From Phenylobacterium sp. J367 (GTDB lineage: Bacteria > Pseudomonadota > Alphaproteobacteria > Caulobacterales > Caulobacteraceae): 64,000 nucleotides of DNA. The position numbers and the translations under genes were made by a program. The DNA lies in the NCBI RefSeq assembly GCF_024699985.1, contig NZ_JAJONA010000001.1, forward strand, positions 4,470,501 through 4,534,500, in the 5' to 3' direction. The notes beneath the pieces were generated by a model. It ran no database searches, was not told the DNA's origin, and saw only the letters and a list, made by a program, of their open reading frames with translations. Shown here in pieces: positions 9,715 to 18,239 of the stretch; within the stretch, counting starts at the first letter, position 1, and each line of letters begins with the position of its first letter.

Positions 9715-10985
9715 GCCTTCACCACCACCCCGCCCTTGATCACGCCCGCGACGTCCTCGAGCACCCGAATGTCGGCCAGGGGATCGCCCTTCACCGCGAC
9801 CATGTCGCCGAAGCGGCCGGGGCTCAGGGCCCCCACGTTCTTGCCCTCCCCCATCACCTCGGCGGCCACGGTCGTCGCCGACTGGATGGCCTGCATCGGC
9901 GTCATGCCGTAGCGCACCATGTAGGCGAACTGCCGGGCGTTCCGGCCATGCGGATAGACGCCCGCGTCGGTGCCGTAGCTGACGCGCGCCCCGGCCTTCA
10001 CCGCCTTGCGGAAGCCCTCGCGCTGGGCCTCGGTGGTCTCCAGGTTCTTGCGCAGGTACTCGGCCGGCCAGCCGGCCTTGCGGCCCTCCTGGTCGATCCA
10101 GTCCCCATTGTAGATGTCCATGTCGAGGAAGACGCCGCGCTGCTTCGCCAGCGCGATGCCCTCGTCGTCGATCAGGCTGGCGTGCTCGATGGTCCGTGCG
10201 CCTGCCCGGATTGCCGCCTTGATCCCCTCGGCGCCGTGGGCGTGGATCGCGCAGTAGCCGCCGCGCAGCTTGGCCTCGTCGCAGGCGGCCTTCATCTCGG
10301 CCTCGGTGAGCTCGAGCTGGCCCGGCTCCGAGCCCATGGCCAGCACCGCGCCGGTGCCGATCAGCTTCACGAAGTCGACGCCCTGCTGGAAGAGGAACCG
10401 CACCTTCTCCCGGGCCTCCTCCGGGCTGCGCACCTCGCCCAGCCGGAAGTCCGGCGGGATCGCCACGTCGATCGGCAGGCCGGTGACCGCGCCGCCGCCG
10501 CCCGGCACGGTGATGTAGCCGCCGGCCACCTTCATCCGCGGCCCCTCGACCCAGCCCGCGTCGATGGCGTTGCGCAGCGCCACGTCGTTCAGGCCGCGAT
10601 AGACGCCGACGTCGCGCACGGAGGTGAAGCCGGCGTGCAGGGTCAGGCGCGCGACCTCCGCGCCCTTCAGCACGCTCTCGGCGGCCGAGTGCTTGAGCGC
10701 CTCCGCCGGGTCCTCGGTGCCCGCGAAGCCGTCGGCGACGTGGGTATGCAGGTCGATCAGGCCGGGCAGCACCGTGTAGGCCGACCAGTCCACGACTTTG
10801 CCGCCGGCCGGCGGCGCATAGGGCGCGACCCGCGTCACCCGGCCATCGACCACGGTGACGAGCTGGTCGGCGAGGACGCGGCCCGCCTCCGGATCGACCA
10901 GCCGGCCGGCGCGCACATGGACGGTCTCGGCCGACGCCATGGTGGCGATCGCCGACAACGCGGCGACCAGGCTGGAAAGCTTCAT
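9699..10985 (-). CDS. Secreted metal-dependent amidohydrolase (prolidase-like)
   Basis: A 428-residue amidohydrolase-superfamily protein with a signal peptide (residues 1-19, ending MASA), so it acts in the periplasm or outside. Metal ligands are visible: His80 and His82 in IDLHTHV, a Lys in QGVDFVKLIGTG, then His in AIHAHGAEG, His in TIEHASLID, and Asp in SYGTDAGVYPHG. This pattern matches the COG1228 branch, which includes Xaa-Arg/Lys dipeptidases and carboxypeptidases described from Caulobacter. It is followed in the same direction by nothing close. The substrate is likely a dipeptide or N-acyl amino acid; the exact specificity is unknown. Confidence 0.87.
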   Translation of the reverse strand: MKLSSLVAALSAIATMASAETVHVRAGRLVDPEAGRVLADQLVTVVDGRVTRVAPYAPPAGGKVVDWSAYTVLPGLIDLHTHVADGFAGTEDPAEALKHSAAESVLKGAEVARLTLHAGFTSVRDVGVYRGLNDVALRNAIDAGWVEGPRMKVAGGYITVPGGGGAVTGLPIDVAIPPDFRLGEVRSPEEAREKVRFLFQQGVDFVKLIGTGAVLAMGSEPGQLELTEAEMKAACDEAKLRGGYCAIHAHGAEGIKAAIRAGARTIEHASLIDDEGIALAKQRGVFLDMDIYNGDWIDQEGRKAGWPAEYLRKNLETTEAQREGFRKAVKAGARVSYGTDAGVYPHGRNARQFAYMVRYGMTPMQAIQSATTVAAEVMGEGKNVGALSPGRFGDMVAVKGDPLADIRVLEDVAGVIKGGVVVKAPPAP

Positions 10986-11062
10986 GATCCGTCCCCCGAC
11001 ACCAAGCGAGCGTGCTTTCCGGGGCGGCCAATGGTCAAGCTCTCCTCTCCCGACGCGAAGCG

Positions 11063-11187
11063 TGGGGAGAGGTAGGGTGAGGGGCGGCTCGTGCAGGCGT
11101 GCTCCGCCGATGAGAGTCCAAGGGCCCTCGAGCTCTCGTCCGGAGTGGCGGAGAGGTCCCAGCCGGCCCTCACCCTGCCCTCTCCCA
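11063..11187. repeat. Long imperfect inverted repeat between genes
   Basis: The left arm TGGGGAGAGGTAGGGTGAGG (11063-11082) is matched in reverse complement by CCCTCACCCTGCCCTCTCCCA (11167-11187). The roughly 80-base loop has its own shorter pairing (CTCCGCC with GGCGGAG). It lies between the amidohydrolase and crotonase genes and looks like a mobile-style intergenic palindrome rather than a simple terminator. Confidence 0.6.
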
Positions 11188-11211
11188 CGCCTCCGGCGCG
11201 GGCGAGGAGGT

Positions 11212-12027
11212 TTAGTCCGCGAAGTTGGGCTCGCGCTTCTGCATGTTGGCCATCACCGCCTCGACCTGGTTCGGCGAGCCGATGAGCGCGACCTGCTCGC
11301 GGGTCTCCTCCAGGAAGATCTCGGGAATGCCGGCGTCGGACTGGGCGAGGTTGAGCAGGCGCTTGCCGGCCCGGATGGCGTGCGGGTTCTTGGACGCGAT
11401 GTCGCGCGCCAGCGACAGCGCCTCGGCCAGGGGGTCGGGGCTGGCGCGGGTGGCGAGGCCCATCTGCGCCGCCTCCTCGCCCGAGAAGATCCGGCCGCTC
11501 CAGGTGAGCTCGCGGGCCACGTCGTCGCGGATCAGGCCGCGCATCAGCACGATGCCGGCCATGTCGGGCACCAGGCCCCATTTGATCTCCAGAACCGCCA
11601 GCTTCGTGTCGGGCGCGACGATGCGGATATCGGCGCCCAGAGCGAGTTGGAAGCCGCCGCCGAAGGCCACGCCGTGCACCGCGGCGATCACCGGCACCGG
11701 GATCTCCCGCCAGACATAGCAGCACTGCTGGGCGCGGTTGGCGCCGGCCGGCGTGCGGCCCTTGGTCAGTTCCTCGACCGTGCGGTTGCCGCCCTGGCGC
11801 TCGCCCGAGGCCATCTGGCCGAAGCTGCCCATGTCGAGGCCGGCGCAGAAGGCGCGGCCCTCGCCGGAGAGCACCACGGCGCGCACGTCGGATCGCGCCT
11901 TCAGCGCCTCGCCGGTCTGCACCAGCGCCTCGAACATGGCGTTGTCGAGGGCGTTCATCTTGTCGGTGCGGATCATCCGGACGTCGGCGACGCCGTCCTG
12001 CACATCCACCTTCACGCGGTCGTTCAT
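11212..12027 (-). CDS. Crotonase/enoyl-CoA hydratase family protein
   Basis: A 271-residue crotonase-fold enzyme acting on acyl-CoA thioesters. The oxyanion-hole segments GRAFCAGLDMGSFG and AFGGGFQLALGADIRI are present. The first catalytic Glu of enoyl-CoA hydratases (in GGGxELA) is Gln here. The second is kept in LEIKWGLVPD, so simple hydratase activity is doubtful. It is last in an apparent operon behind the feruloyl-CoA-synthetase-like and GST genes (10-base gap), suggesting a step in aromatic or alkenoyl-CoA breakdown. The ATG at 12027 has a strong AGGAGG site. Confidence 0.86.
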   Translation of the reverse strand: MNDRVKVDVQDGVADVRMIRTDKMNALDNAMFEALVQTGEALKARSDVRAVVLSGEGRAFCAGLDMGSFGQMASGERQGGNRTVEELTKGRTPAGANRAQQCCYVWREIPVPVIAAVHGVAFGGGFQLALGADIRIVAPDTKLAVLEIKWGLVPDMAGIVLMRGLIRDDVARELTWSGRIFSGEEAAQMGLATRASPDPLAEALSLARDIASKNPHAIRAGKRLLNLAQSDAGIPEIFLEETREQVALIGSPNQVEAVMANMQKREPNFAD

Positions 12028-12036
12028 CGAAACCTC

Positions 12037-12927
12037 CTAGGCGCGCGACAGGACATAGCCCGCGCGGGGGAAATGCACATGGATCGGGCCGATCCCCTCG
12101 CCGTCGCGGGCGAGGGTGACCCGGGTCGGCGTCAGGCCGACCAGCCGCCCGGCGATCGGGTCACGCCCGTAGTCGTCGGCCTGGACGACCACGGCGTCAC
12201 CAGCCTTCAGGCCGGAGGGGTCGTCGTGGACGGTGGCGGGTTCCGGCGCCGCGGCGCGCGCGACATCCAGCGCCTCGGCGGGCGACATCTCGGTCCGCTC
12301 GCCGTGGCCGAAGGCGCGCATGCGGCCGGCCCAGGCGGCGAGCCGGTCGAAGCCGGCCAACAGGTCGGGGATCGCGCCCGCGCCCCACCAGACCGGCATC
12401 CAGAGGACGGCGTCGGCGAGCGAGGGCCGCTCGCCGCCGAGGTAGGGCGACGTCGCCAGCGCCTCGTCGGCCCAGGCGGCGTAGGCCCGCCACTGGGCCC
12501 GGGCGAAGGGCTCGGCGGCCTTCATGGCGGCCACGTCAAAGGGCCGGCCGGAGAGCTTCTCGCGGTCGGCGATGAATTCCTTCGGCACCTGGTCGCCCAG
12601 CCGGGCGAAGATCACCGCCACGCAGGCCTGGAACCACAGCCGGTCGGCGAAGAGGTTGACCGCCCAGTCGGCGCCCTGGGCCAGCCTCGGTTCCGGGTGG
12701 CGGCGCTCGATCTCCTCCAGGATCACCTGGCTGTCGCAGTAGACGTCGGCGCCGACCTGCAGCACCGGGATGCGCCGGTAGCCGCCGGTCAGCGGGGTCA
12801 GCTCGGGCTTCGGCATGATCACCGGCTGGATCACCGAGCGCCAGGCCAGGCCCTTGATCCCCAGCATCGCCCGCACCTTCTCCGAGAAGGGCGAGGTGTC
12901 GTAGTGGTGGAGGATCAGTTCGGCCAT
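12037..12927 (-). CDS. Glutathione S-transferase family protein with C-terminal extension
   Basis: 296 residues. The thioredoxin-like amino domain starts LILHHYDTSPFSEKVRAMLG, where Ser is the likely glutathione-activating residue, and has the cis-Pro motif RRIPVLQVG and the DSQVILEE loop. An all-helical carboxy domain follows. Beyond about residue 225 there is an extra 60-70 residue beta-rich tail (GLKAGDAVVVQADDYGRDP to the end), not part of a standard GST. The start codon directly abuts the stop codon of the upstream acyl-CoA synthetase gene, so the two are coupled. A role in handling an aromatic or electrophilic intermediate is inferred. Confidence 0.87.
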   Translation of the reverse strand: MAELILHHYDTSPFSEKVRAMLGIKGLAWRSVIQPVIMPKPELTPLTGGYRRIPVLQVGADVYCDSQVILEEIERRHPEPRLAQGADWAVNLFADRLWFQACVAVIFARLGDQVPKEFIADREKLSGRPFDVAAMKAAEPFARAQWRAYAAWADEALATSPYLGGERPSLADAVLWMPVWWGAGAIPDLLAGFDRLAAWAGRMRAFGHGERTEMSPAEALDVARAAAPEPATVHDDPSGLKAGDAVVVQADDYGRDPIAGRLVGLTPTRVTLARDGEGIGPIHVHFPRAGYVLSRA

Positions 12928-14778
12928 CTAGACGACCACCACGCCGGGGCCCGGCGGGTTGGCGTAGAGGCCCTCCACCAGGGCGTGGCGGCGCTCCAGG
13001 GTGGCGCGCTGGTTCACATAGCCCTTGTCGGTGATCTCGCCCGCGTCGATGGACGGGGGCTCGGTCATGATGACGAAGCGGCCGATGCGGCGGGACGAGC
13101 CGCCCGCCGTGGCGTTGAACGCCGCGATCCGCTCCTTCAGGGCGGCGACGAGCTTCGGCAGCGGATCCTCGCCGAGCGTCGCCATTCCGGCCGGCGACGG
13201 CCAGATCAGCGCGCCGGCGAACGGCTTGTCCTGGCCGGTGATGACCATGTCGAAGACATAGGGGGAGCAGGCCGCCACGAGGTCCGGCCTGAGCGTGCCG
13301 ACCGAGACCCAGGTGCCGGAGTCCAGCTTGAAGTCCTCGGTCACCCGGCCGTCGAACACCAGGCCCTGGCTCGGGTCGTCGGCGTCGAGGAAGCGGCAGG
13401 CGTCGCCCAGCTTGTAGAAGCCCTCCTCGTCGAAGGCGGCGGCGGTCTTCTCGGGATCGTTGTGGTAGCCGCTTGTGACCGTCGGCCCCTTCACCCGGAC
13501 CTCCAGCTTCGAGCCGTTCGGCACGAGCTTGAGGGTGATGCCCGGCAGCGGCAGGCCGATCAGCCCGACCCGCTCGGTGATCCAGTGGACGACGGTGATC
13601 CCCTGCGTCTCGGTCGCGCCATACATGGTGACGAGCGGGATGCGGTGGCCGGTCTCCTCGATGGCCAGGGCCTGCAGGCGTTCGTAGATGTCGTTGGAGA
13701 GCGTGGCCCCGCCGTAGCCCATGTAGCGCAGGTTCCTGAAGAAGCTGCGGCGCAGCTCGGGATCGCGCTCCATGGCCTCGGCCAGCATGCCGAACGCGAC
13801 CGGCGCGGAGCCGAAGACGATCGGCGAGACCTCGTAGAGGTTCCTGATCGTCGTCTCGAACATCCCCGGGATCGGCTTGCCCTCGTCGAGGTGCAGGGTG
13901 CTGCCGCTCCACAGCGCGCCGTTGAAGGCGATGTTGCCGGCCGAGATATGGCTCCAGGGCATCCAGTCGAGCGCCTGAGGCACCAGATCCGGCTCGGGCT
14001 CCTCTGCGCGTAGCCCCTCCTGGCCGGCGATGACGCCCGCGAACATGCCGTGGGTCTGTGGGACGCCCTTGGGCATCCCGGTCGACCCGGAGGTGAAGAG
14101 GTACTTGGCGACCGTGGCGTGGGTCAGCTTCGCCTTGGCCGCCTCGACGGCGTCGGTGGGCTCGGTGGCGGTCAGTTCGGAAAGCGGGATCGTGTCATTG
14201 CCGCCATCGACGCTGATGAAGAACAGGTCCGGGTCGACCGCCTTCAGTGTCTCGATGGCGCGGGCGAACATGTCGGAGTTCTGCACGAACACCGCCTTGG
14301 GCCGGACGGTGGCGAAGCAGTGCTTCAGCTTCGCGTGGTCCGAGGAGATCAGGCTGTAGGCCGGGCTGATCGGGGCGATCGGCACGCCCGCCGTGTAGCA
14401 GCCCAGCATGACGAGGGCGTGCTCCACCGAATTGGCCGAGAGCACCATGACGCTGTCGGCGCCCGTGAGGCCACGGGCCAGGAGCCACTGGGCGATGCCG
14501 TCGGCGGCGCGCTTGGCCTCGCCGTAGGTGACGCCCTGCCAGGGGCCGTGGCCGGGCGCACGCTGGAGGATGTAGGGCCGGTCCGGATGCTCGGCGGCGC
14601 GCTCGGCCAGCAGGTGGGCGATGGAGTGCGGGCCCTCGCCGGGCGGGTGGTTCGAGCGGATGATGTAGCTGCCGTCGGCGCGCGTCTCGACGGTCACGTC
14701 CGGCGCCTTCTGCGGCAACGGCTTGAAGGGCGGGAGCTCGGCGCTCACCACCGGCTGGACGTCGTCGGCCACGCTCAT
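12928..14778 (-). CDS. AMP-dependent acyl-CoA synthetase, feruloyl-CoA-synthetase-like
   Basis: A 616-residue ANL-superfamily enzyme that activates a carboxylic acid to its CoA thioester via an acyl-adenylate. The P-loop TSGSTGMPKG starts at about residue 229, the adenylate motif MYGATETQG is present, and VFDGRVTEDFKLDSGTWVSV is the hinge seen in feruloyl-CoA synthetases. The last-domain Lys region is replaced by the family-typical ITDKGYVNQ. The genes behind it (GST, crotonase) form a tight operon; no vanillin dehydrogenase or demethylase is in the window, so ferulate itself is a guess. The ATG at 14778 follows a GGGAGGAAA site. Confidence 0.85.
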   Translation of the reverse strand: MSVADDVQPVVSAELPPFKPLPQKAPDVTVETRADGSYIIRSNHPPGEGPHSIAHLLAERAAEHPDRPYILQRAPGHGPWQGVTYGEAKRAADGIAQWLLARGLTGADSVMVLSANSVEHALVMLGCYTAGVPIAPISPAYSLISSDHAKLKHCFATVRPKAVFVQNSDMFARAIETLKAVDPDLFFISVDGGNDTIPLSELTATEPTDAVEAAKAKLTHATVAKYLFTSGSTGMPKGVPQTHGMFAGVIAGQEGLRAEEPEPDLVPQALDWMPWSHISAGNIAFNGALWSGSTLHLDEGKPIPGMFETTIRNLYEVSPIVFGSAPVAFGMLAEAMERDPELRRSFFRNLRYMGYGGATLSNDIYERLQALAIEETGHRIPLVTMYGATETQGITVVHWITERVGLIGLPLPGITLKLVPNGSKLEVRVKGPTVTSGYHNDPEKTAAAFDEEGFYKLGDACRFLDADDPSQGLVFDGRVTEDFKLDSGTWVSVGTLRPDLVAACSPYVFDMVITGQDKPFAGALIWPSPAGMATLGEDPLPKLVAALKERIAAFNATAGGSSRRIGRFVIMTEPPSIDAGEITDKGYVNQRATLERRHALVEGLYANPPGPGVVVV

Positions 14779-14956
14779 GGATTTCCTCCCCGTGTATCCG
14801 GGCTTCTCGAAGGAAACCTAGGCGTTTGCCTGCGCCCCGCAAGCGCGCCGCGACGTAAGCTGCCGCCACGTCAGTGGATCGATTTGACGGGGATCATCGT
14901 TGCGGCAGGCCGCAGGGGCCACCACCTGCAAGCTCCCACATGACCAGAGGACGCGA

Positions 14957-15352
14957 ATGAAAGGCTTCGTCGACAACATCGAGCGGCTGACCGTCGAGAA
15001 CGACGACTTCCGCCGGGTGCTCTACACCGGCCACAACCTGCAGCTCGTGCTGATGACGCTCCAGCCGGGCGAGGAGATCGGATCGGAGGTCCATGACGAC
15101 CGCGATCAGTTCTTCCGCGTCGAGGAAGGCAAGGGCCGCGTCTTCATCGACGACAAGCCCACCGACATCTCCGACGACGACGCGGTGATCGTGCCCCAGG
15201 GCGCCAAGCACAACATCGTCAACACGGGCGATGCGCCCCTGCGCCTCTACACCATCTACGGCCCGCCCGAGCACCGCGACGGCGTGGTCCGCAAGACGAA
15301 GCAGGAAGCCGACGAGAAGGAAGAGCACTTCGACGGCAAGACGACGGAGTAG
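14957..15352 (+). CDS. Cupin domain protein
   Basis: A 131-residue single-domain cupin. Cupin motif 1 is visible around GSEVHDDRDQFFRVEEGKG (metal-type His and Glu/Gln positions) and motif 2 around IVPQGAKHNIVNTGD. Such small proteins are often metal-binding isomerase- or dioxygenase-like enzymes, or sugar-binding regulators; the function is not known. It is divergent from the acyl-CoA synthetase gene across a 178-base promoter region. The tail is rich in Lys and Glu. The ATG at 14957 has GAGG seven bases upstream. Confidence 0.85.
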   Translation: MKGFVDNIERLTVENDDFRRVLYTGHNLQLVLMTLQPGEEIGSEVHDDRDQFFRVEEGKGRVFIDDKPTDISDDDAVIVPQGAKHNIVNTGDAPLRLYTIYGPPEHRDGVVRKTKQEADEKEEHFDGKTTE

Positions 15353-15516
15353 CGCTTCCCGATGAAGGCAGCGAGCGCCTTTGGCGGGCGCCATGGGGGC
15401 GCCTAGCCCGGATCTCGGCGCCACCTCTCACCTGACGCTCTTCGGCGCTTGCGCCGGGCTCGCAACCTTCGGTCGCTGGACTTAGGCGATCCCATGCGGC
15501 CTGCTCAAATTCCGCG

Positions 15517-15534
15517 GCGTGACGCCCGTCACGC
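15517..15534. promoter_or_regulatory. Perfect palindrome upstream of the serralysin gene
   Basis: GCGTGACG-CC-CGTCACGC, two 8-bp arms separated by 2 bases, lies about 85 bases before the protease start codon. The symmetry and position suggest an operator for a dimeric regulator. I did not see the same sequence elsewhere in the window. Confidence 0.4.
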
Positions 15535-15618
15535 GCGCCGGGCCTGGTACTCAAATAGCGGGACAGCGTAGCGACAGTTTCGACGTCAGCGTGTGTGAGC
15601 GGTCATGGGAGAGCCAGC

Positions 15619-17232
15619 ATGCCCACACCATCCTACGCACAGATCATGGGGGCGCTGTCGAACCCCGAGGCGTGGTTCACCTCGCAGGTCACCTTCAGCA
15701 TCCCGGGCGCGGTGAGTTACTGGTCCGGGTACCCGACGAACGGCGAGCAATCCGACATCAACTTCGCGGTCTTGAACGCCGGCCAGGCGCAGGCCTTCCG
15801 CGCCGCCATCGCCGCCTGGGACCGCCTGATCGGCGTGCGGCTGCCGGAGGTGTCCGACGCGACGCCAGGGGACATCCGGGTCGCCTTCACGAACATTCAG
15901 AACTACGGCGCGGGCGCCAGCTCAGGCGCGTTCGCGTATGGCGCGCCCGGCTACGGGGTGTCGGCCGGGAAGCCCGGCGACGTGTGGCTGGACGAGCGAA
16001 TGCGCGGCGAGGTGTTCAACGTCGGCGGCGACGAGTTCGTGGTCCTGCTGCACGAGATCGGCCATGCCCTGGGGCTGAAGCACCCGTTCGAGGGCGCGAC
16101 CCAGCTGCCCGCCGCCTACGACAACCAGCGCTACACGGTGATGTCGTATCAGACCTTCCAAGACTCGGTCCTGAAGACTGTCACCCCGACGACGGGAGGC
16201 CTACAGCAGGTCGGCGCGCGCGTGATGCCGACGACGCCGATGCTGCTGGACGTGATGGCCATCCAGATCAAGTACGACTGGGATTCCGGCACCGCCGCGG
16301 GCGACTCGACCTACCGCTGGTCGCAGAGTGCAGCGATCATGGAGACGATCTTCGATGCCGGCGGCATCGATACCTTCGATCTTTCCGACTTTACGCGCGG
16401 CTCCGTCGTCGACCTGACGCCGGGCGAGTTCTCGAGCATCGGCTACTGGTCGGGCGCGGCCCAGGCGTCCTACTGGGCCGGGGTTTATGGGGCGCAGTAT
16501 TTGAACTCGCTGCAGAACCTGTTCAACGCGTCGGACACCTACACCTGGAGCAACAACGTCGCCATTGCGCCCAGCACGCTGATCGAGAACGCGATCGGCG
16601 GCGCGGGGGGCGATACGCTGGTCGGCAACACCGCAGCCAATACCCTGCAAGGCCGCCAGGGCAACGACTCGATTTCGGGCGGGGCGGGCCAGGACTACCT
16701 GCGCGGCGACGAGGGGAACGACAGCCTGACCGGCGGGGCGGCCTTCGACGACATCAACGGCAACATGGGCGACGACCGCGCCTGGGGCGGCGACGGTGAC
16801 GACTGGGTGGTCGGCGGCAAGGACAACGATGCCCTCTTCGGCGAGGCCGGGGCGGACATCGTCTATGGGAACCTCGGCGACGACACCTGCGAGGGCGGGG
16901 CCGAGGCCGACATCGTGCGCGGCGGCCAGGGCAACGACGTGGTCAAGGGCGACGCCGGCGACGACTGGCTGGCCGGCGACCGCGGCAACGACACCCTCAC
17001 CGGCGGCCTGGGCGCCGACATCTTCCACAGCCACGGCGACGCCGGCATCGACCGGGTGCTGGACTTCAGCCGCGCCGAGGGCGACCGGGTGAACCTGCTG
17101 GCCGGCACGACCTACTCGGTGGCGCAGGTGGGCGCCGACGTGGTGATCAGCATGCCTGTCGGCGGCGGCCAGGTGATCCTGGTCGGGGTGCAGCTCTCGT
17201 CGCTGACCGGCGACTGGCTGTTCGGAGCCTGA
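15619..17232 (+). CDS. Serralysin-like metalloprotease with RTX calcium-binding repeats
   Basis: A secreted M10B-type zinc protease of 537 residues. The zinc site HEIGHALGLKH starts at His145 and the Met-turn is VMSYQ (Met175). Between about residues 325 and 475 lie repeated GGxGxD nonapeptides that form a calcium-binding beta-roll, followed by the typical FHSHGDAGIDRVLDF carboxy domain. There is no amino-terminal signal peptide, as expected for type I secretion through the C-terminus, but no ABC exporter genes are in the window. The ATG at 15619 follows GGGAGAG. A 266-base upstream region holds a perfect palindrome. It probably digests extracellular proteins. Confidence 0.93.
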   Translation: MPTPSYAQIMGALSNPEAWFTSQVTFSIPGAVSYWSGYPTNGEQSDINFAVLNAGQAQAFRAAIAAWDRLIGVRLPEVSDATPGDIRVAFTNIQNYGAGASSGAFAYGAPGYGVSAGKPGDVWLDERMRGEVFNVGGDEFVVLLHEIGHALGLKHPFEGATQLPAAYDNQRYTVMSYQTFQDSVLKTVTPTTGGLQQVGARVMPTTPMLLDVMAIQIKYDWDSGTAAGDSTYRWSQSAAIMETIFDAGGIDTFDLSDFTRGSVVDLTPGEFSSIGYWSGAAQASYWAGVYGAQYLNSLQNLFNASDTYTWSNNVAIAPSTLIENAIGGAGGDTLVGNTAANTLQGRQGNDSISGGAGQDYLRGDEGNDSLTGGAAFDDINGNMGDDRAWGGDGDDWVVGGKDNDALFGEAGADIVYGNLGDDTCEGGAEADIVRGGQGNDVVKGDAGDDWLAGDRGNDTLTGGLGADIFHSHGDAGIDRVLDFSRAEGDRVNLLAGTTYSVAQVGADVVISMPVGGGQVILVGVQLSSLTGDWLFGA

Positions 17233-17406
17233 CAGGTCTGCGCTCGGCTGGAGGGCGAACAGGCCAGGCGGCGCGGCAGCGGCTCCCTGTTCGCTGTCAT
17301 GCTGGTTGGGGCGCAGCCGAAGATCGGCCCCCCGTAGACGCGGCGCTCTGGCTGCGCATGGCGGCGGCGCCCCACCCCTGCCGGCGCTTTCCATGCTTAC
17401 TGGGTC

Positions 17407-17432
17407 CCGGTCTTCGCCTGAGGCGAAACCGG
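17407..17432. repeat. Hairpin element between convergent protease and GST genes
   Basis: CCGGTCTTCGCC, a 3-base loop and GGCGAAACCGG pair nearly perfectly. The core resembles the CCGGCGAAAGCCGG palindrome at 40.12 kb, so this is probably a member of the same intergenic repeat family. It could also terminate transcription from either side. Confidence 0.5.
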
Positions 17433-17447
17433 AATGACACGCTTGGG

Positions 17448-18239
17448 CTAGCCGAAATCCGGGGCGAAGCGGATGTTGTCGCGCTCCAGGCCCTGCACGA
17501 CCACATCCAGGCCGCCGGACTTGATCATCCATTCGAGGCGGTGGTCGCGGTACTCCCGCTTGAAGAGCCCCTGCTCCACGAGCTTCGCCACGTCGGGCAT
17601 CGCCGCGCCGGCGTTGAGCTTCGCGATGTCGGCGACGCCGGCGGCCACGGAGGGACGTGCATTCGCCCGCGCCAGCCAGGCCGCGAGTTTCGAGCCCTCC
17701 GGCGGCGGATGGCCGTGCCCCGTCGAGCCGTTGAGGTAGGGGACGACCGAGAGGTCGCCCCACCCGAAGCTCTCGCCGTTGAACCAGCTCCGGTCGCCGA
17801 GCTGCCTTTCGAGCCAGGCGTAGAAGCCGTCGGTCTGGCGCCTGGCCGCCGCCGTGAGCGCGTCGGCCTTCGACCCCTCCGCCCGGCGGAACCAGCGGAT
17901 CTCGGAGAGCCCCCAGTTGATCGCCTCGAAGTGGGTGTCCATCACCTCCTCGAGCATCCGCACCCGCGCCCGCTCGGCGGCGGTCGCCGGGAGCATGGCC
18001 GGCTCCGGATAGGCGTCGTCCAGGTATTCCAGGATGATGGTGCTATCGAAGACGCGGACGTCGCCGTCCACCAGGGCCGGGACCTCGGCGCGCGGGTTGG
18101 TCTCGACGAATTCGCCGGCCGCGCCGCCGGCCCCCAGGCCGCCCGGCAGCGGCGCCTCGAACGCCAGGCCCTTCTCGCGCAGCGCGATCTTCACCTTCTG
18201 GGCATAGGGCGACAGCGGGTGGTCGTAGAGGGTGATCAT
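17448..18239 (-). CDS. Glutathione S-transferase family protein
   Basis: A 263-residue GST. The amino domain begins ITLYDHPLSPYAQKVKIALREKG, with the catalytic Ser/Tyr region early, AEVPALVDGD (cis-Pro) and DSTIILEYLDDAYP. The carboxy helical domain contains WFNGESFGWGDLSVVPYL, the conserved hydrophobic core. Its ATG overlaps the TGA of the preceding GST gene by four bases (ATGA), so the pair is translated together. The carboxy part is about 50 residues longer than in compact GSTs. The substrate is unknown. Confidence 0.88.
   Translation of the reverse strand: MITLYDHPLSPYAQKVKIALREKGLAFEAPLPGGLGAGGAAGEFVETNPRAEVPALVDGDVRVFDSTIILEYLDDAYPEPAMLPATAAERARVRMLEEVMDTHFEAINWGLSEIRWFRRAEGSKADALTAAARRQTDGFYAWLERQLGDRSWFNGESFGWGDLSVVPYLNGSTGHGHPPPEGSKLAAWLARANARPSVAAGVADIAKLNAGAAMPDVAKLVEQGLFKREYRDHRLEWMIKSGGLDVVVQGLERDNIRFAPDFG

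Noticed and set aside
10855..14013. A 1052-codon open frame on the plus strand, opposite the GST and acyl-CoA synthetase genes
   Set aside because: It is antisense to well-conserved genes, rich in Gly/Arg/His/Val, and has no recognisable domain. Long antisense frames are a by-product of high GC at third codon positions.
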